Source of the DNA: Eonycteris spelaea
Lineage: Eukaryota; Chordata; Mammalia; Chiroptera; Pteropodidae
Assembly (NCBI GenBank): GCA_003508835.1
Contig: PUFA01000289.1
Location: 620,001-684,000, forward strand
Direction of reading: 5' to 3'
DNA length: 64,000 bases
Positions 1 through 11,249 of this stretch are shown here, piece after piece (the stretch's first letter is position 1; every line of letters starts with the position of its first letter). The notes beneath the pieces were generated by a model. That model was not told the origin of the DNA. It searched no databases and worked only from the letters and a program-made list of their open reading frames with translations. The translations under genes and the position numbers were made by a program.

Positions 1-2090
1 GGTACATATCATATTCAGGATAATAATTCTTCTGCAGATGTAAGTAGGAATTGAATCAGTAAGGACTAAAATGTTCTTCATCCATGTGTATAATTTATTT
101 CTAAAAAGAATAAAAATTTAGAGCAAATGAACAAAATATTAACACCTGTTTATTAGGTGTGACCTTAGGGAAGTTAATTAACCTTTAATGGTTTGTTTTT
201 CTTTTCTTTGACATAGGGACAGTAATAACAACTTATCTCATAGTCATGGAGGTAAAATTAATTTATATATATTTCTAATATATTTAAAATTTTTGTGATA
301 AAAATATAAAGAAAAGTTACTATGAAAGAAGACTGGAATATTTTAAGAATATGAATGAACTGAAAAAGTGACATGTAGGTTATTAGTGTAACATTCTATT
401 ATATTCAACTCAAAGTAGAACAAATACATGTTTACACTCTTTAGCTGTGATTTTCTTTGAAAAATGTCGAGGATGCTTCTGCTTTTGGTGATAAATTGAT
501 CAAGGAAAAATGGAAAAACAAAGCATTAGTTTTATTTGTTCTGGAGAAGTCAGAGACTGATTTGGTTTCCATTACCTAAGGAATGTGATCATTTTGCTAC
601 ACCTGTTTGATTTTTGTCTCCATACATTAATAACTCACAAGAAGACTCCTTTTGTGTTGTTAGGTTTAAAGAAAAATCTTTTCAAGCTCCAAGAGGATTT
701 ACTACTCTTTCTGTTTATTAACAGAATACCAGAAAGCAGCAGGAGGGCCTCAATAGGGACTATAGTGGGAGCCAGAATGCTCCTTAAATTTGCTGCTTGT
801 ACGTCTTCTCTTTGGTTTCTTCTTTGTACTGTAGTATGGATGGTGTCTCTGATCTGATTGACACCTTAGTCCTTGTTTTCTAAATCACTGGTCTTTTGGG
901 CATATTAGATTGCTGTGACCTTGCTTTGAGATTGCTTTAAAAAATACAGTGCTTTTGAATGACTTGGAAAATATCTCTGTTTAGGAAAATGACTGTAGTT
1001 CTGTGCTCTGGTTGTCAGCAAGGCTGAGCCTATTTTTTAAAAAAAAAAAGATAAAAAAGATATAAAGTCCTCTGGGCAACATTTTTCTAGCTTTAAGTGA
1101 AAAGAAATCTACAGAACCATATGAGCTACGAAAGCTGCAGTCTGAAGACTGAAATTTCTATTGAGAAATAACAACATGTCTTTGGGACATGAGCTTTGTG
1201 ACTAAAGGTTCATATGATTCTGTAACTATGTAATGCAAAAGTAGGTCTCTTGACTTAAACTGAAGAAAACTATTGAAGCTTGAGTTCCTCTGTGGACTCA
1301 ATGCTTGTAGCAAAATAAGAATAACCGCACTGCAGTTCCAGTGCAGGCTTTAGGATGAGTTAAAACATTGCCCTCTAGGTCAGATATTCTCTATGACTAA
1401 GCGAAAACGCCTAGAGAGTCCCAGGTTTACTTTGTAGAACACACAGACAAGCACACACACACTCATGGCGTATCTATGCAAATATGCGCACACAAATACA
1501 CTTCGTCTCCTTTTGCTGGCATTGTTGAGGAAATGATGTTTTCTCTATACAAATGAAACTTACTCAACTAAACAGAATAGTATAATATTTAATATAAATC
1601 TGCCTTCTTTAATAAATATACCAAATACATTGTAACTTTTTCTTGATGATTCATCCATCACTATTAATAATTAAATATGTTTTTATTTCTCTTTAATGCT
1701 TTGCTTTTATTCCTTCCACTTTTCCCATTCTGCAATACTCATTGCAGAAAATTGGAAATGTAAAGAGGAAAACACCAGTTATTACACTTATCCATAGATA
1801 ATCAATGCTAACTCTTTGTGTATTTTCAAACACACACTCAAGTGCACATACATTTTTAAACAAATGGTGGTAAGGTGAGAGGGTGACTTTAAAGTTGTGT
1901 CAAGAGAGAATTTTTAGGGTGAGGGAACCGATAAATAGTGATTGTGGCTAGATGACTGTGCTTTTGCCAAAACTCATGCAACTGTCCATCAAAAAAAGTT
2001 ATTTTTTACTGCATGTAATTTTAAAAGTAAATAAAAATTAAAAAATTAAAAATGAAAGTAACTATTTTAATAGGAAAAAAATAACTGTGC
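1..2090. other. Non-genic AT-rich DNA, nothing recognised
   Basis: No repeat family, RNA gene or exon-like structure is recognised. A 90-codon frame at 585-857 has no recognisable domain and no coding-like composition. There is a short CA-rich patch near 1440-1470 and an A/T-rich low-complexity patch at about 1990-2065. Confidence 0.5.
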
Positions 2091-2094
2091 TGAA

Positions 2095-2475
2095 GCATCT
2101 GTAGTGACAAGAATGTGCATGTTGTGCTTCAACTACAGGGAGTGTGGTTGACCAAAAAGCCTAGCTGCTGTCCTTTGCTGCATTTACCAGTGTCTGAGCA
2201 CGGCAGGGACACTAAGGCACTTCCATTCCTGGGGGCCATGGGATTCCTTGATTGCCTTGTTACAACTTCCATAGACTACACTGCAGAGTAGGACACTTCC
2301 ACTCAACCTTCCTTTCCTCCTCCACGCAAGTCAGACTTTCATGGTGGATATGACTCTGCCAGCCCCTTCCTAGCTTCCTACTTGGTTTCTTTCACCTGGG
2401 CATTCCCCTGAGTAAAGTCCTTGCATGTTAAATCTTTTCTTTGCAGCTGCTTCTTGTAGGACTCGAACTAATACA
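2095..2475 (+). repeat. Dispersed repeat of unassigned family, copy 1
   Basis: This block shares a collinear run of short matches with 32330-32640 on the same strand. Both contain a 'gggagtg/ggagtg...ttgacca' segment, then 'gggacactaaggca/agagatactaaggca', then 'attgccttgt/atggccttgtcgagcc', in the same order and similar spacing. Divergence is high, so the family is old. I do not recognise it; an LTR or a DNA transposon relic are both possible. Confidence 0.45.
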
Positions 2476-2589
2476 ACTTCTAATTTTGTACTCTATGATA
2501 TGATCCCCACAGAGACAATATATAATCACATTTAAAAAATCTTTATGTATATTTTTCTTTATGTATGTTGTACATCAATATATACATCT

Positions 2590-3200
2590 TTTACCAAAAT
2601 ATTTATTGAAGTACAATATACATAAAAAAATATACATAAGTGTATAGTTCTGTGAATTTCCACAGAGTGGAAATGTCACCCAGATCAAGAATAAGAACAT
2701 TGCTAGTCATTCAGGAGCCCTCCCACCTCAACTTAAGGCCTCTCTCAGTGACTTACACCCTCTCAAAGGCAATCAGTGGCCTGAATTCCTAACACCATAG
2801 ATCTGTTCACCAATTTATGAATTTTATGTAAGTGGCATCACCCAGCACATACTTTTATTTTGGTCTGGCTTCTTTCAATTGTCATTATATTTGTGAGAAT
2901 TGTGATGATATTTAGCAACAGTTTATTCCTTTTTATTGTTGTGGAATATTCCACTAAATGAATATATCAGACTTTATCCATTCTACTATTAACGGACATC
3001 AGTGTTTTTCACTTATGTGCTCTTAAATAATGTAATGAACACACTTGTCTTCTGATGTACATAGAAGCATTACTATTTGATGGATCTTTAGAATTGTGAG
3101 ATCATAAGTTATGTACATGGTCAGAGTAAGAAGATATTTACCAAATAAATTTTCAAGGTGGTTTCACTCCCACTAGCCATGTATAACCTTTCTCTTTCTT
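2590..3200 (-). mobile_element. L1 LINE 3' part (end of ORF2 and 3' UTR), reverse orientation
   Basis: Read on the minus strand this matches the end of an old L1M-class LINE. The plus strand shows the reverse-complement 3' UTR signature ('tattgaagtacaatatacat', 'acccagatcaagaataagaac', 'cataga.ctgttcacc') and then the ORF2 C-terminal region ('ggaatattccact', 'atccattctactattaacgga', 'cactcccactagcc'). It has many substitutions and no open frame. It abuts an L1 piece of opposite orientation at about 3240. Confidence 0.8.
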
Positions 3201-3239
3201 CTATAATCTCTTTATCACTAATGCTTGATATAAAATCAA

Positions 3240-3990
3240 CAAGAACACAATAGTAACAGAAAATTACAGGCCAATCTCTCATAGACAAAGATGCAACAAA
3301 CCTTCAATAAGTTACTAGCAAACAGAATCCAGGAACCTGAAAAATTATATGTTATATTATAATCCAATTTGATTTATTCCAAGAATGCAAGGTGAGTTTA
3401 GCATTTGAAATATCAATAAAAATAATTCTCTGCAATAATAGAATAAAAAAGAAAATAATATAATTATCTAAATGGAAGGAAAAGCCATCTGATAAAATTT
3501 AAAACTGAACCATGGTTAAAAAAAAAAAAGCAACAACAAAAACTCCAAACCAAAATCAACCTACCAAAGAAAAACTCTCAGCAAACTGAAGAGAAAGGAT
3601 CTTTGTTAATTTAAAAAAGCTGTGGCAAACATCATTTGTAATGGTGAAATATTGAAAGTGTATTCTCTGGTATGAGAAAAAGATAAGACGTTCTCTATCA
3701 CTACTTTTATGTATTTGTTTGTTTGTTTTTTTTACATGAGGTCTTAGCTAGGGCAGTAAGACAAGGGGAAAAAAAGATAAAAGTAAGTGGGAAGGGAGAA
3801 GTAAAACAGTCATTATGCACAGAGGACATGATTGGATTCACGAAACCCAAAATGTTGCAGATAAATTTTAGAATTACCTAGGTTATTGGATACAAAGTCA
3901 ATATATATATAAAAAATTTATTTCTACATACCAGCAGCAAACTATTGTAAAATAAAAGATACAATTTAAAATAGCATTGGAAAAAGCTAC
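3240..3990 (+). mobile_element. L1 LINE ORF2 reverse-transcriptase region, decayed
   Basis: The plus strand follows the L1 ORF2 reverse-transcriptase domain. It opens with 'aaattacaggccaatctctc', passes 'ggatttattccaagaatgcaaggt'-like sequence and the finger/palm region, and ends near 'agaggacatgattggatt', 'ggatacaaagtcaatata' and 'aaatagcattgg'. The frame is broken by many stops and small indels, so there is no active product. Together with the minus-strand L1 at 2590-3200 it could be one 5'-inverted insertion. Confidence 0.8.
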
Positions 3991-5478
3991 ATTAGTGCCT
4001 GCACAAAATGACCAGAGCTGGCTGTGATTTTGGTGCCCTCTTCTCAAAGTTTTGATAGTTTTCTTAGCTCTTAAATCAGCGGACTGTTAGCTGCCACTCC
4101 TGTTGTTATCACTATACTTACTTCTAACTGCAACTTATTTTAGTAATTTTCTTCCTCGGATGTGCTATGAAGAAAATAGAAACATAAATTGAGTAAAAAT
4201 TATCTTAATAATACTAAAAGGACTTTTAGCACCTAGATTTGTGACTTTTGGCCACTTAGGAGTTACTCAGAGTCCTTTATAATTATATCCAGGTCTAGTT
4301 GTGCTCCAAGTGATTGAGATTGCCAAGTATGAACTCCAGGGAGGAGGAGAATTTTTCTATATTTATCTTTTTAGATGATAGAACATACTGATAAATTATC
4401 CCAGTTCCTTACTTGAACAGGACATTTCTTAATGTTTTTTTCTATGAGAATATTTCATCTTGAAAAGTAAAGAAAAAGGAAAGTTGGTGTCAGCTTCTGT
4501 ACAGGAATTTTAAATAAAACATTATGATTATCTCCCTTAGAACAAAAATTTGGTATAAATCTTATTACTAAGTCTGAGGTTAGATGTTGATTTTGATATG
4601 ATTTAAAATGCCAATGACTGTTAGGTAATGTTGCACTGGCTTTAAGAAGGCTTTGTTTCTACTATTAGTTGAATTTGGCTAAGCTTAATAAGTAAGATTA
4701 TAGCCAAATAAGTACTATTAATGAACTAAGCCAATAATCATTAGGACCCGAGCAAATGCAGCAGATGGAACAAAGGGGGCTATGAGGAGCTAGCCCTGTC
4801 TGGTTGACAGGAGCTACTGGGATTACACTTTAAAATATTTGAGTTCTAGCCGTAGCCTATGGTGCTCTGGTACCATTACAGATAGTTTCTATTCTATCGT
4901 AATTTATTCAGTTTCATTTAAGAAATGCTAGTGGTAGCTCCTTAAATTGATTTCACTGCTCATTAATGTGTCATGAACTCCAGTTTGAAAAACATTAATT
5001 TAAGTGACACCAAGGATTACTCTTATTCCTTAAATGCTCCCTTGAATTGGAGCCTTGGCGTGGGACCCAGCCCAGCCCAGCCCAGTCATTGTCTAGTAGT
5101 TATTAATACTTCGATTCCATCGGCCATTTATCCTGATAAAAGAAGGCCCAGACTGTGAGAATATTTTGACTCTGGACCACAGATGAGAACATGAGATGGT
5201 ATGTAATTAGTACTACATCTTTCTTTGTTCACAAAGCTCTATTTATCAGCCTACATTCTACTTATAAAGTGATTAATATAAAAAGCAGTCAATTTCATTG
5301 AAACGTATGAGTAGGCTAGAGGAAATTCTAATAAAATAACCTTGGAACAAATAAGATTCCAAACTTGATCCAGAATTTCTGCATTTGTGAAATGGAACTG
5401 AAAATCCTTACCCTATATCATTATTATGAGAATAAATAACATAGTGAATACATGTAAAATATATAGAGTCTAGGGTGA
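3990..5478. other. Non-genic DNA, nothing recognised
   Basis: Apart from a four-unit CCCAG-type tandem run at about 5066-5086, no repeat family or gene is seen. The 61-codon frame at 4973-5158 runs through that tandem run and is not supported as coding. Confidence 0.45.
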
Positions 5479-5850
5479 ATGGTTATTTGCAAAGATAGCC
5501 AAATCAATTGATCCCATCTCTGTATTTATGCCTGTTAGTAACACGATTTACCATTTTTTTCCATTAGGAGATTAAGTCTATTCTCCCCTATTTATCCACC
5601 CAACCAACTCCCTCTTGAGTTTGGGCTGGCTTTCAAACTCACACTTTGACTAATAAAATGAGGTTGAAGTGCTCTTGTGGTACTTCTGTACTTAGGCATT
5701 AAGAAGATTTTGTCTTATCCTCCTGAAACTTTTGATTTTTGTGTGAAGAGGGTTTCTTGAGAATGAGACCAGGTAGAGAGAGAGGCACAACTGAGTCAAC
5801 ACCAACCATTGGACATAGGAGGGAGGCCATATTATCCTACCCAGCCCAGT

Positions 5851-6401
5851 TTCTATTGACTGAATGTTTGTATCTCCCCAAATTGTTAAATCATAATGCC
5901 CAATGAGATGGTATTTGGAGGTGGAGCCTTTGGGAAGTGATTAGGCCATGAGAGTGAACCCTCATGAATAGGATTGGTGCCCTTATAAAAGAGGACCCAG
6001 AGACACGGGGAGCATGGCAGAGGGAATGCAGTTAGCATTAATATGATGACTAAGTGGAGGGCCAAGGGAGGGAGGGAGCAATTGGGGGGATTGTTTTATG
6101 AACATTATAGATGTCTAACCAATGTACTGTATACTTGAAACTAATTTAAATAAATAAATTTAATAAAAGAAGAAGAAAAAAAAGGACCCAGAGAGATCCC
6201 TTGTTTCTTCTGTTATTTGAGGGCACAGTGAGAAGACAGCCCATCTATGAATTAAGAAGCGGGATCTTATCAGACACTTTATCTTGTTGCTGGCAACTTA
6301 ATCTTGGACCTCCATCCTCCAGAATTGTGAAAAATGCATGTTTGTTGTTCAAGTCACCAGCCTATGGAATTTTGTTATAGCAGCTCAAATGGACTAAGAT
6401 A
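5851..6401 (+). mobile_element. MLT1A/B-type solo LTR, flanked by a 5-bp duplication
   Basis: It starts 'ttctattgactgaatg' and ends 'aatggactaagata'. Inside are 'gatggtatttggaggtggagcc', 'gtgcccttataaaagag', 'gcacagtgagaagacagcc' and 'ctccagaattgtgaaaaatg', all typical of this MaLR LTR group. CCAGT occurs immediately outside both ends (5846-5850 and 6402-6406), as expected for a 5-bp ERVL-type duplication. The LTR is split by a 179-bp insert at 6004-6182; without it the length is about 360 bp. TATAAAA at about 5984 is the likely former TATA box. Confidence 0.8.
6004..6182 (+). mobile_element. 5'-truncated LINE-type insert with 12-bp target duplication
   Basis: This 179-bp segment interrupts the LTR and is bounded by a perfect 12-bp repeat, aggacccagaga, at 5992-6003 and 6183-6194. 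It ends in an A-rich tail just before the right copy, the mark of L1-machinery insertion. It contains a G-rich purine run (6066-6089) and then a 'tactgtatacttgaaactaa' stretch. This suggests a truncated L1 3' UTR, although a non-autonomous SINE-like element cannot be excluded. Confidence 0.7.
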
Positions 6402-6589
6402 CCAGTCAAGTCTAAATACTGCTGTAGCTGTAGAATAATTCTATGTGAGATAACAGAAGAACAACCTACCTGAACCCAGCATAAACTGTTAACTTACAGA
6501 ATCATAAACAATAACATGAGTGTTATTTTAAGCTACTGATTTGGAGTAGTTTATTACACAGGGAAAAATAAGTGATAAATCTGACATAT

Positions 6590-7105
6590 TATTAAGTGTT
6601 CAATAAAAGGGTATAAACCCTTCTTCTTGAAGGAAGGGTAGATTTAATTTTAAGTACAGTTTCAAAGGTAATCCTTTTTTTAAGGACTGAGGTTTATTTC
6701 TTAGGATTAGCTGGACAACATTTTAGAATGTTATTTGGATAATTATGGTTCGTACTTCTGTTTATCTCATTTCCAGATCACATATATATTATTAAAACTA
6801 TTTAAGACAAAATTGAGTTTGTTGAAAACTTGTAAATCAGGAACAAATCTTAGCCCTTACATAGGAATAAGTGTTGGGTAAATAGGATACAAATATGGCT
6901 AGTATTTGGACTTAGGTTTATATTGCACAGAGAAAAGGATCTGGGATTTGATAATTTTTTTATCCCTCTCTAGGAAAAAACAATGAGATGGATAATTTCT
7001 TTTTTTTTGAGCCTAATAAGAGATTATGACTCTAATATGTCATAATGAACTACATTAAATTTTACAAGTGCAGGTTGTTTCTTCATGAATTTGTGGAGGT
7101 TAATA
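6590..7105. other. Non-genic DNA, nothing recognised
   Basis: AT-rich sequence with short T runs. No repeat family, open frame or structural RNA is recognised. Confidence 0.4.
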
Positions 7106-7109
7106 TTAG

Positions 7110-7250
7110 TATTAGTTATCATTTTTTGAGCATCCAATGCGTCAGGCAGATTCTAAGCATTTTATCTTCAATTTTAATCCTCAATTTCCACTCTGTAACA
7201 GAAGGATAATAAGAGTGGGTATGGGTGAGAAAACTGGGGCATTGTGACTT
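7110..7250 (-). mobile_element. MIR SINE fragment
   Basis: The plus strand shows the reverse complement of the MIR core and tail: 'tttttgagcatccaatgcgtcaggca', 'tctaagcattttatct', 'aattttaatcctcaat' and 'tgagaaaactggggc'. Divergence is typical of this pan-mammalian family. Confidence 0.65.
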
Positions 7251-7439
7251 GGTTTTCAATCCCTAGAAGCAGAACCTAAGATGTGGTTTCTTATGTCAGT
7301 GAATATTTTGGGAGTGTTCTAGGAGAAAGGGGGTAACAGAATCAGGATAGGAGAAGGGGAAAAAGCTGGGGAAGAAAGTGCTCTGGAACGAAATTAAATC
7401 TAACAGTCTTCTCATCACCCAATAAATGGGTTGATGCTT

Positions 7440-8540
7440 TATTTCAAATGTAGAATATACTGCATTAAAATCCCAGATTGGCCTGGGAGTGCTGTGCTTC
7501 TTTCTTAGAGGTAAGGTGTATGAGGTAGGTAACTTGCTCTTTAATGGGCCCTTAAAATTTTACTGGTGAGACAGGCCTTGAGTCTTTGTAGGGGTTACCT
7601 CTCATCTTCTGGAGCACATGAGTCTTAGTATGGCACCCAGAATACTTGTCACTTCTTGCTAATCAGGTCTGATTTATATGATATCATCAGTTTAGTGAAT
7701 TGATGTGATACTCTGTAGAATGTCCAGATAACCCAGGTGCCTTCTTTATAATAGGGAGCAGAATTACAGCCCTGGGTCAAGACTGTGAATTAATATTGTT
7801 GTTTCATGGAGTCCTGTCTTGGCCAGGACTTCATTTACTACCTCATAGAACTTTGTACCACCAGGTGTCAATGATAGCTCAGACCGTATATGCAACAGCT
7901 CTTAAAAGATCTGGGCATTCTCTTTGTCCAGTGTATCATTTACTGAGTGAATTGCTGTAGTCCCTTGGAGGTAAGGTTGGGGAATTACCACTATGTACAC
8001 TTTCCAAGGTGTTTCATAATCCTTCCTAATGAAGACCCAGCCTCTAATTCAGTGAGTGAGTTCTGTGTCTGAGAATTGGCTCAGGCCTGAAATAGAACAA
8101 GGAATCATGATTTTGAAAGGGTCGACTTTAACCTTTTGCTCATCCATTCATGATTTATGTAAATTAGGATTATTATATAAATTAAGGATTATCCTTATTG
8201 GTTATTCATGTATCTTTCCTGTAAGAACTCTGTTTTATTTGCCGTATCCACTGATCCCTGAGAGTCCGGCCATTCTGCTCTTGCTGCCTATTATGGTAAT
8301 TATGCCTTTTTTTTTTTTTTTTTTTTGTCTAAGGGTTGATTGCTACCACTTGCCTTGTGCGATTTAGGGATTCTGTCATTCCACAATAATAGCGAGGGCA
8401 GTTATGTAGCAGCATCTCTTATTATCAGCTCTGGCTTTTGGAGGGTGACCAATTCCCAATAAGCACCTTGCATACAAATCTCCCAGTGTAGAGTTTGCTG
8501 TGTGAAGACCTAACCTGCAACATTGGGCCAAGGCAAATTA
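7440..8540 (-). mobile_element. ERVL-type endogenous retrovirus pol remnant, decayed
   Basis: Read on the minus strand, 7560-8060 resembles ERVL pol in the reverse-transcriptase region. A decayed Y-x-D-D catalytic box can be made out near 7680-7705: the two aspartates survive, but the tyrosine codon has become a stop and a further stop follows shortly. Landmarks include the stretch around 'tctgtagaatgtccagata' and 'gccaggacttcattta'. The part beyond 8100, which holds a 20-T run at 8307-8326, is less certain. There is no open frame, and no flanking LTR of the same element was found. Confidence 0.5.
8307..8326. repeat. Poly-T run, 20 bases
   Basis: An uninterrupted T tract inside the ERVL-like region. 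It may be a slippage expansion or the tail of a tiny reverse-strand retroposon. No clear duplication flanks it. Confidence 0.9.
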
Positions 8541-9190
8541 AATAACATTTCTTTACTGAAGGGTTTTTTATGTGTCTTTTACGTGAGAGTAGAATGTGAA
8601 TTTCCATGAACAAAATATACAATTTTGAGTAGAAACCCTGTTTAACTAGTTTGTCAGGTGACATTCACCTAAACTCCCAGACTGGCATTCAAGTGGGCCT
8701 TGTGTCGCCAATGCTGTAGATAAAAAAGACCTCAAATATTATTTTAATTTTAATTATCTAAGTATGAATATATTTGCATATGTTCTTAATACTTGCATTT
8801 TCTTTTCTATAAACTGTTCATTTGTTTTTTTAAAAAATTGAGTTGTCAGGCTTTTAGTGACTTGTAGATGCTCTGTAGATATTGTGAGGATTAGCTCTTT
8901 GCCTAATATGATAGAAATGTTTTTCTTGATTGTCATTTGACTTTTAAAATTGTTTAAGAGCTTTCTTTACTTTTCTCTTTTATTCTCTTTTTCTCTTTTG
9001 CATTTCTCCTTTTCTCTCTCCTTTATTCTCTTCCTCCTTTTTTCCCCCTCAACATCTTTTCTAGTCTGTCATTGCAAAAACAATAAATAGCCTTGTAACA
9101 ACAGCCAGAAGATTTTTTTCAGAATGATTTTATAAGGCACACATGTGAATATTTCATACTACTGCTTCAAAGACTGCAAATGGGTTTTCA
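8541..9190. other. Non-genic DNA with a pyrimidine-rich patch
   Basis: No family is recognised. A pyrimidine-rich low-complexity stretch of T, C and CT runs lies at about 8960-9060. Confidence 0.45.
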
Positions 9191-9194
9191 TTGC

Positions 9195-9690
9195 TCTTAG
9201 GGTAAGGTACTGAATTTGTATAAAACGCTTCTATAATTTGGGCCCTCACCTACTCCTGCTGCTCCATCCAGCCACTTCCTTTCTTTTCCTCTATTGTATA
9301 AGGTGCCTTCCCCTCAGAGGATCTACACAGACTGTCACCTGTTCTGCTTCATGCCTCTGCAACTTTGCCTGAATAATTTTTTTCTTCGGGTCTTACCTTA
9401 AGTAACACTTTTGTAAGAATAATTTTCTATCCATCAGATTAGGGTTCTCTGTTATATGCCTTTATTGAATCCTGTAATAATCTTTGTAGTCTCTGATACA
9501 ACTACGCTGTATACATGATTAACCATTTGTTAATTAACTATCTGTATCTCCTACTGGGGTCTAATCTTTGTGCTGTCAGGAATTTTCTCTCTCACTCTTT
9601 CCTTTTGCATTCCCAGCACTTAACAAAGGGCCTGGCCCATAGCTAGCGCTCAAATAATAATTGTTTAAAAAGTATTGGTTGAGCAAAAGA
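9195..9690 (+). mobile_element. L2 LINE, 3' end
   Basis: The 3' terminal part of an L2 LINE. Landmarks are 'ctataatttgggccctcacctactcctgc', the 'ctgttctgcttcatgcctctgcaactttgcctga' segment that encodes the ORF2 C-terminus, then 'cattcccagcacttaacaaagggcctggcccatag' and 'gcgctcaaataataattgtt' at the 3' end. It is frameshifted and inactive. Confidence 0.8.
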
Positions 9691-10390
9691 ATAATTGAGG
9701 TTTCAGAATTAGGTGGTACAAGAATGATGAAGACTTTGGTCCTATGCTGATGAATTAATACTTAATGCTGTAGAAAATGAAGAGCCATTTAAGCATTTAA
9801 TAACAGAGATCAATTCTATTCTTTCCTCTCCTTACAGAGTGCTGGATTCTGAATCAATAATTATTTTTGGAGCAGTTTTTAAATGTGACCAGGAATCTGT
9901 ATAGGTACATAGTAGGACATGTGAAATTTCTTAGTTAAAATGGAAAGCATTCTTTCTCCTTTGGTTTTGGGAACTGAATTTAAAGGCATATCGGCATATA
10001 TGTTTCTTCTTTTATTTTAAGCAAGTAATTTTTAAAAGGGACTTACCATTTCTTTCTGGCACTCTCAAAATCAAAAAAATATTTCAGTGGTCTGAGCCAT
10101 ATCACAATATTTTATAAAAAAGTCAACATTGCTATATTAGGGAATCACATATTTTAATGGTAACGATATGCTTGGCGCAAATTTTGCGAAAGAAGGAAAA
10201 CACTTAAGTGAGGATCAGGTATTGAAGAAAAAAGTCTACTTGTTGTCTTACATTGTTTACTTCAGGAAATATTAGATAATAATCTAATAATACATATAAT
10301 AACAATAATTATAACAGAATAATAATAAACACAAGATGTTGCAGTGCTTCTTTGCAGAATGGCTCCGTAATTTCTGTTTTAATAATATTA
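9691..10390. other. Non-genic DNA, nothing recognised
   Basis: AT-rich sequence with an ATA/TAA-rich patch at about 10265-10330. No gene or repeat family is recognised. Confidence 0.4.
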
Positions 10391-10394
10391 GGAC

Positions 10395-10530
10395 TTACCT
10401 TCATTTATGTAGTGCTTTTTGTGTTCAAATTGCTTATCCAAAATTAAGTAATTAATCCTAATACTAAACCCTGCAAGGCAGATAAGAATTATCTTCATTT
10501 TACAGATTAAGTCAAATGGATCACATTCCA
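10395..10530 (-). mobile_element. MIR SINE fragment
   Basis: Reverse-complement MIR landmarks in order: 'tatgtagtgctttttgtg', 'aattaatcctaatactaaac', 'ctgcaaggcagataag', 'attatcttcattttacagatta'. Confidence 0.65.
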
Positions 10531-10829
10531 AATAATTAATGCTTTGAAAACTCCAATACCAAAAGGTCTATGTTTCTCTGAAAGCATGTGGAAATCCAAA
10601 TTTACATAGTAATTATGTGTTCAATTGTGCTGAGGAAGCAAGTGGCAGGCCCAGATAATCTTCCAAAAAGAAAAAAAAACAAAACAAAACTAAAACTGGC
10701 AATATATAAAATGGAGTAAAGCAGTTTTATTTTATTCTTGTTGAATGATAATATTGTTATTCACATATAGTGATTCTCTTCTCAGAAGTTTCCCAAAGCT
10801 AAAAACAAAAAAAAAAAACCCCGCAAAAA

Positions 10830-11085
10830 CCATGGTAAATGCTGTTTAACACACTATTAAATCCAGGGGAAGGTGGAATTTGCATCTTGCCAAATGAAAA
10901 TGAAGCCCGGCTGTTTGGAGACGACAATGACGCACAACCATTTTCTTATCATTTAGTACATAAAAGCTCGTATTGGGCTGCATTCTGATTATGATGAATA
11001 TACCTTTCATGTGAAGAAAATTTGTGTGAGGAGAAATTGTGCTAAAAATTATGAAATATTAGTAAGATATAATTCCTTAGCTTTA
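10830..11085. other. Single-copy-looking sequence, candidate conserved element
   Basis: No repeat family fits this block. It is richer in mixed sequence than its flanks and holds regulatory-like words, such as an octamer-like 'atttgcat' at about 10879 and a CRE-like 'tgacgca' at about 10928. This is a pattern impression only; conservation cannot be tested here. Confidence 0.2.
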
Positions 11086-11210
11086 CACTATGAAAGACTC
11101 TGACAAATATGTCATTTCTATTTTTGAAAAAGCACAGTACTTTTTTTTTTTTCATGAGAGAGAAACAAGTCAATTGTTAGTGGAAAAATTAAGAAAGTAT
11201 TCTGTCTACC

Positions 11211-11245
<35 letters not shown>
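11211..11245. repeat. (ATCT)n microsatellite
   Basis: Roughly nine ATCT tetranucleotide units without interruption. The open frame that crosses it, at 11090-11344, translates the repeat and is not a gene. Confidence 0.95.
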
Positions 11246-11249
11246 ACCT

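Larger units (their letters stand above)
5480..6588 (+). mobile_element. Old MLT1-type (ERVL-MaLR) solo LTR, split by a younger LTR
   Basis: The left part (about 5480-5850) carries MLT1-like landmarks: 'tttgggctggctttcaaact', 'tttgactaataaaatg' and 'cattaagaagattttg'. The right part (6402-6588) carries the matching LTR end: 'acttacagaatcataaacaat', 'gttattttaagctactga' and 'ggagtagtttattacaca'. The two halves become contiguous when the LTR at 5851-6401 and one CCAGT copy are removed. This is the oldest layer of the three-level nest. Confidence 0.65.

Noticed and set aside
8307..8326. Poly-T as the tail of a separate reverse-strand retroposon
   Set aside because: No flanking duplication and no recognisable element body on its right; slippage is the simpler reading.
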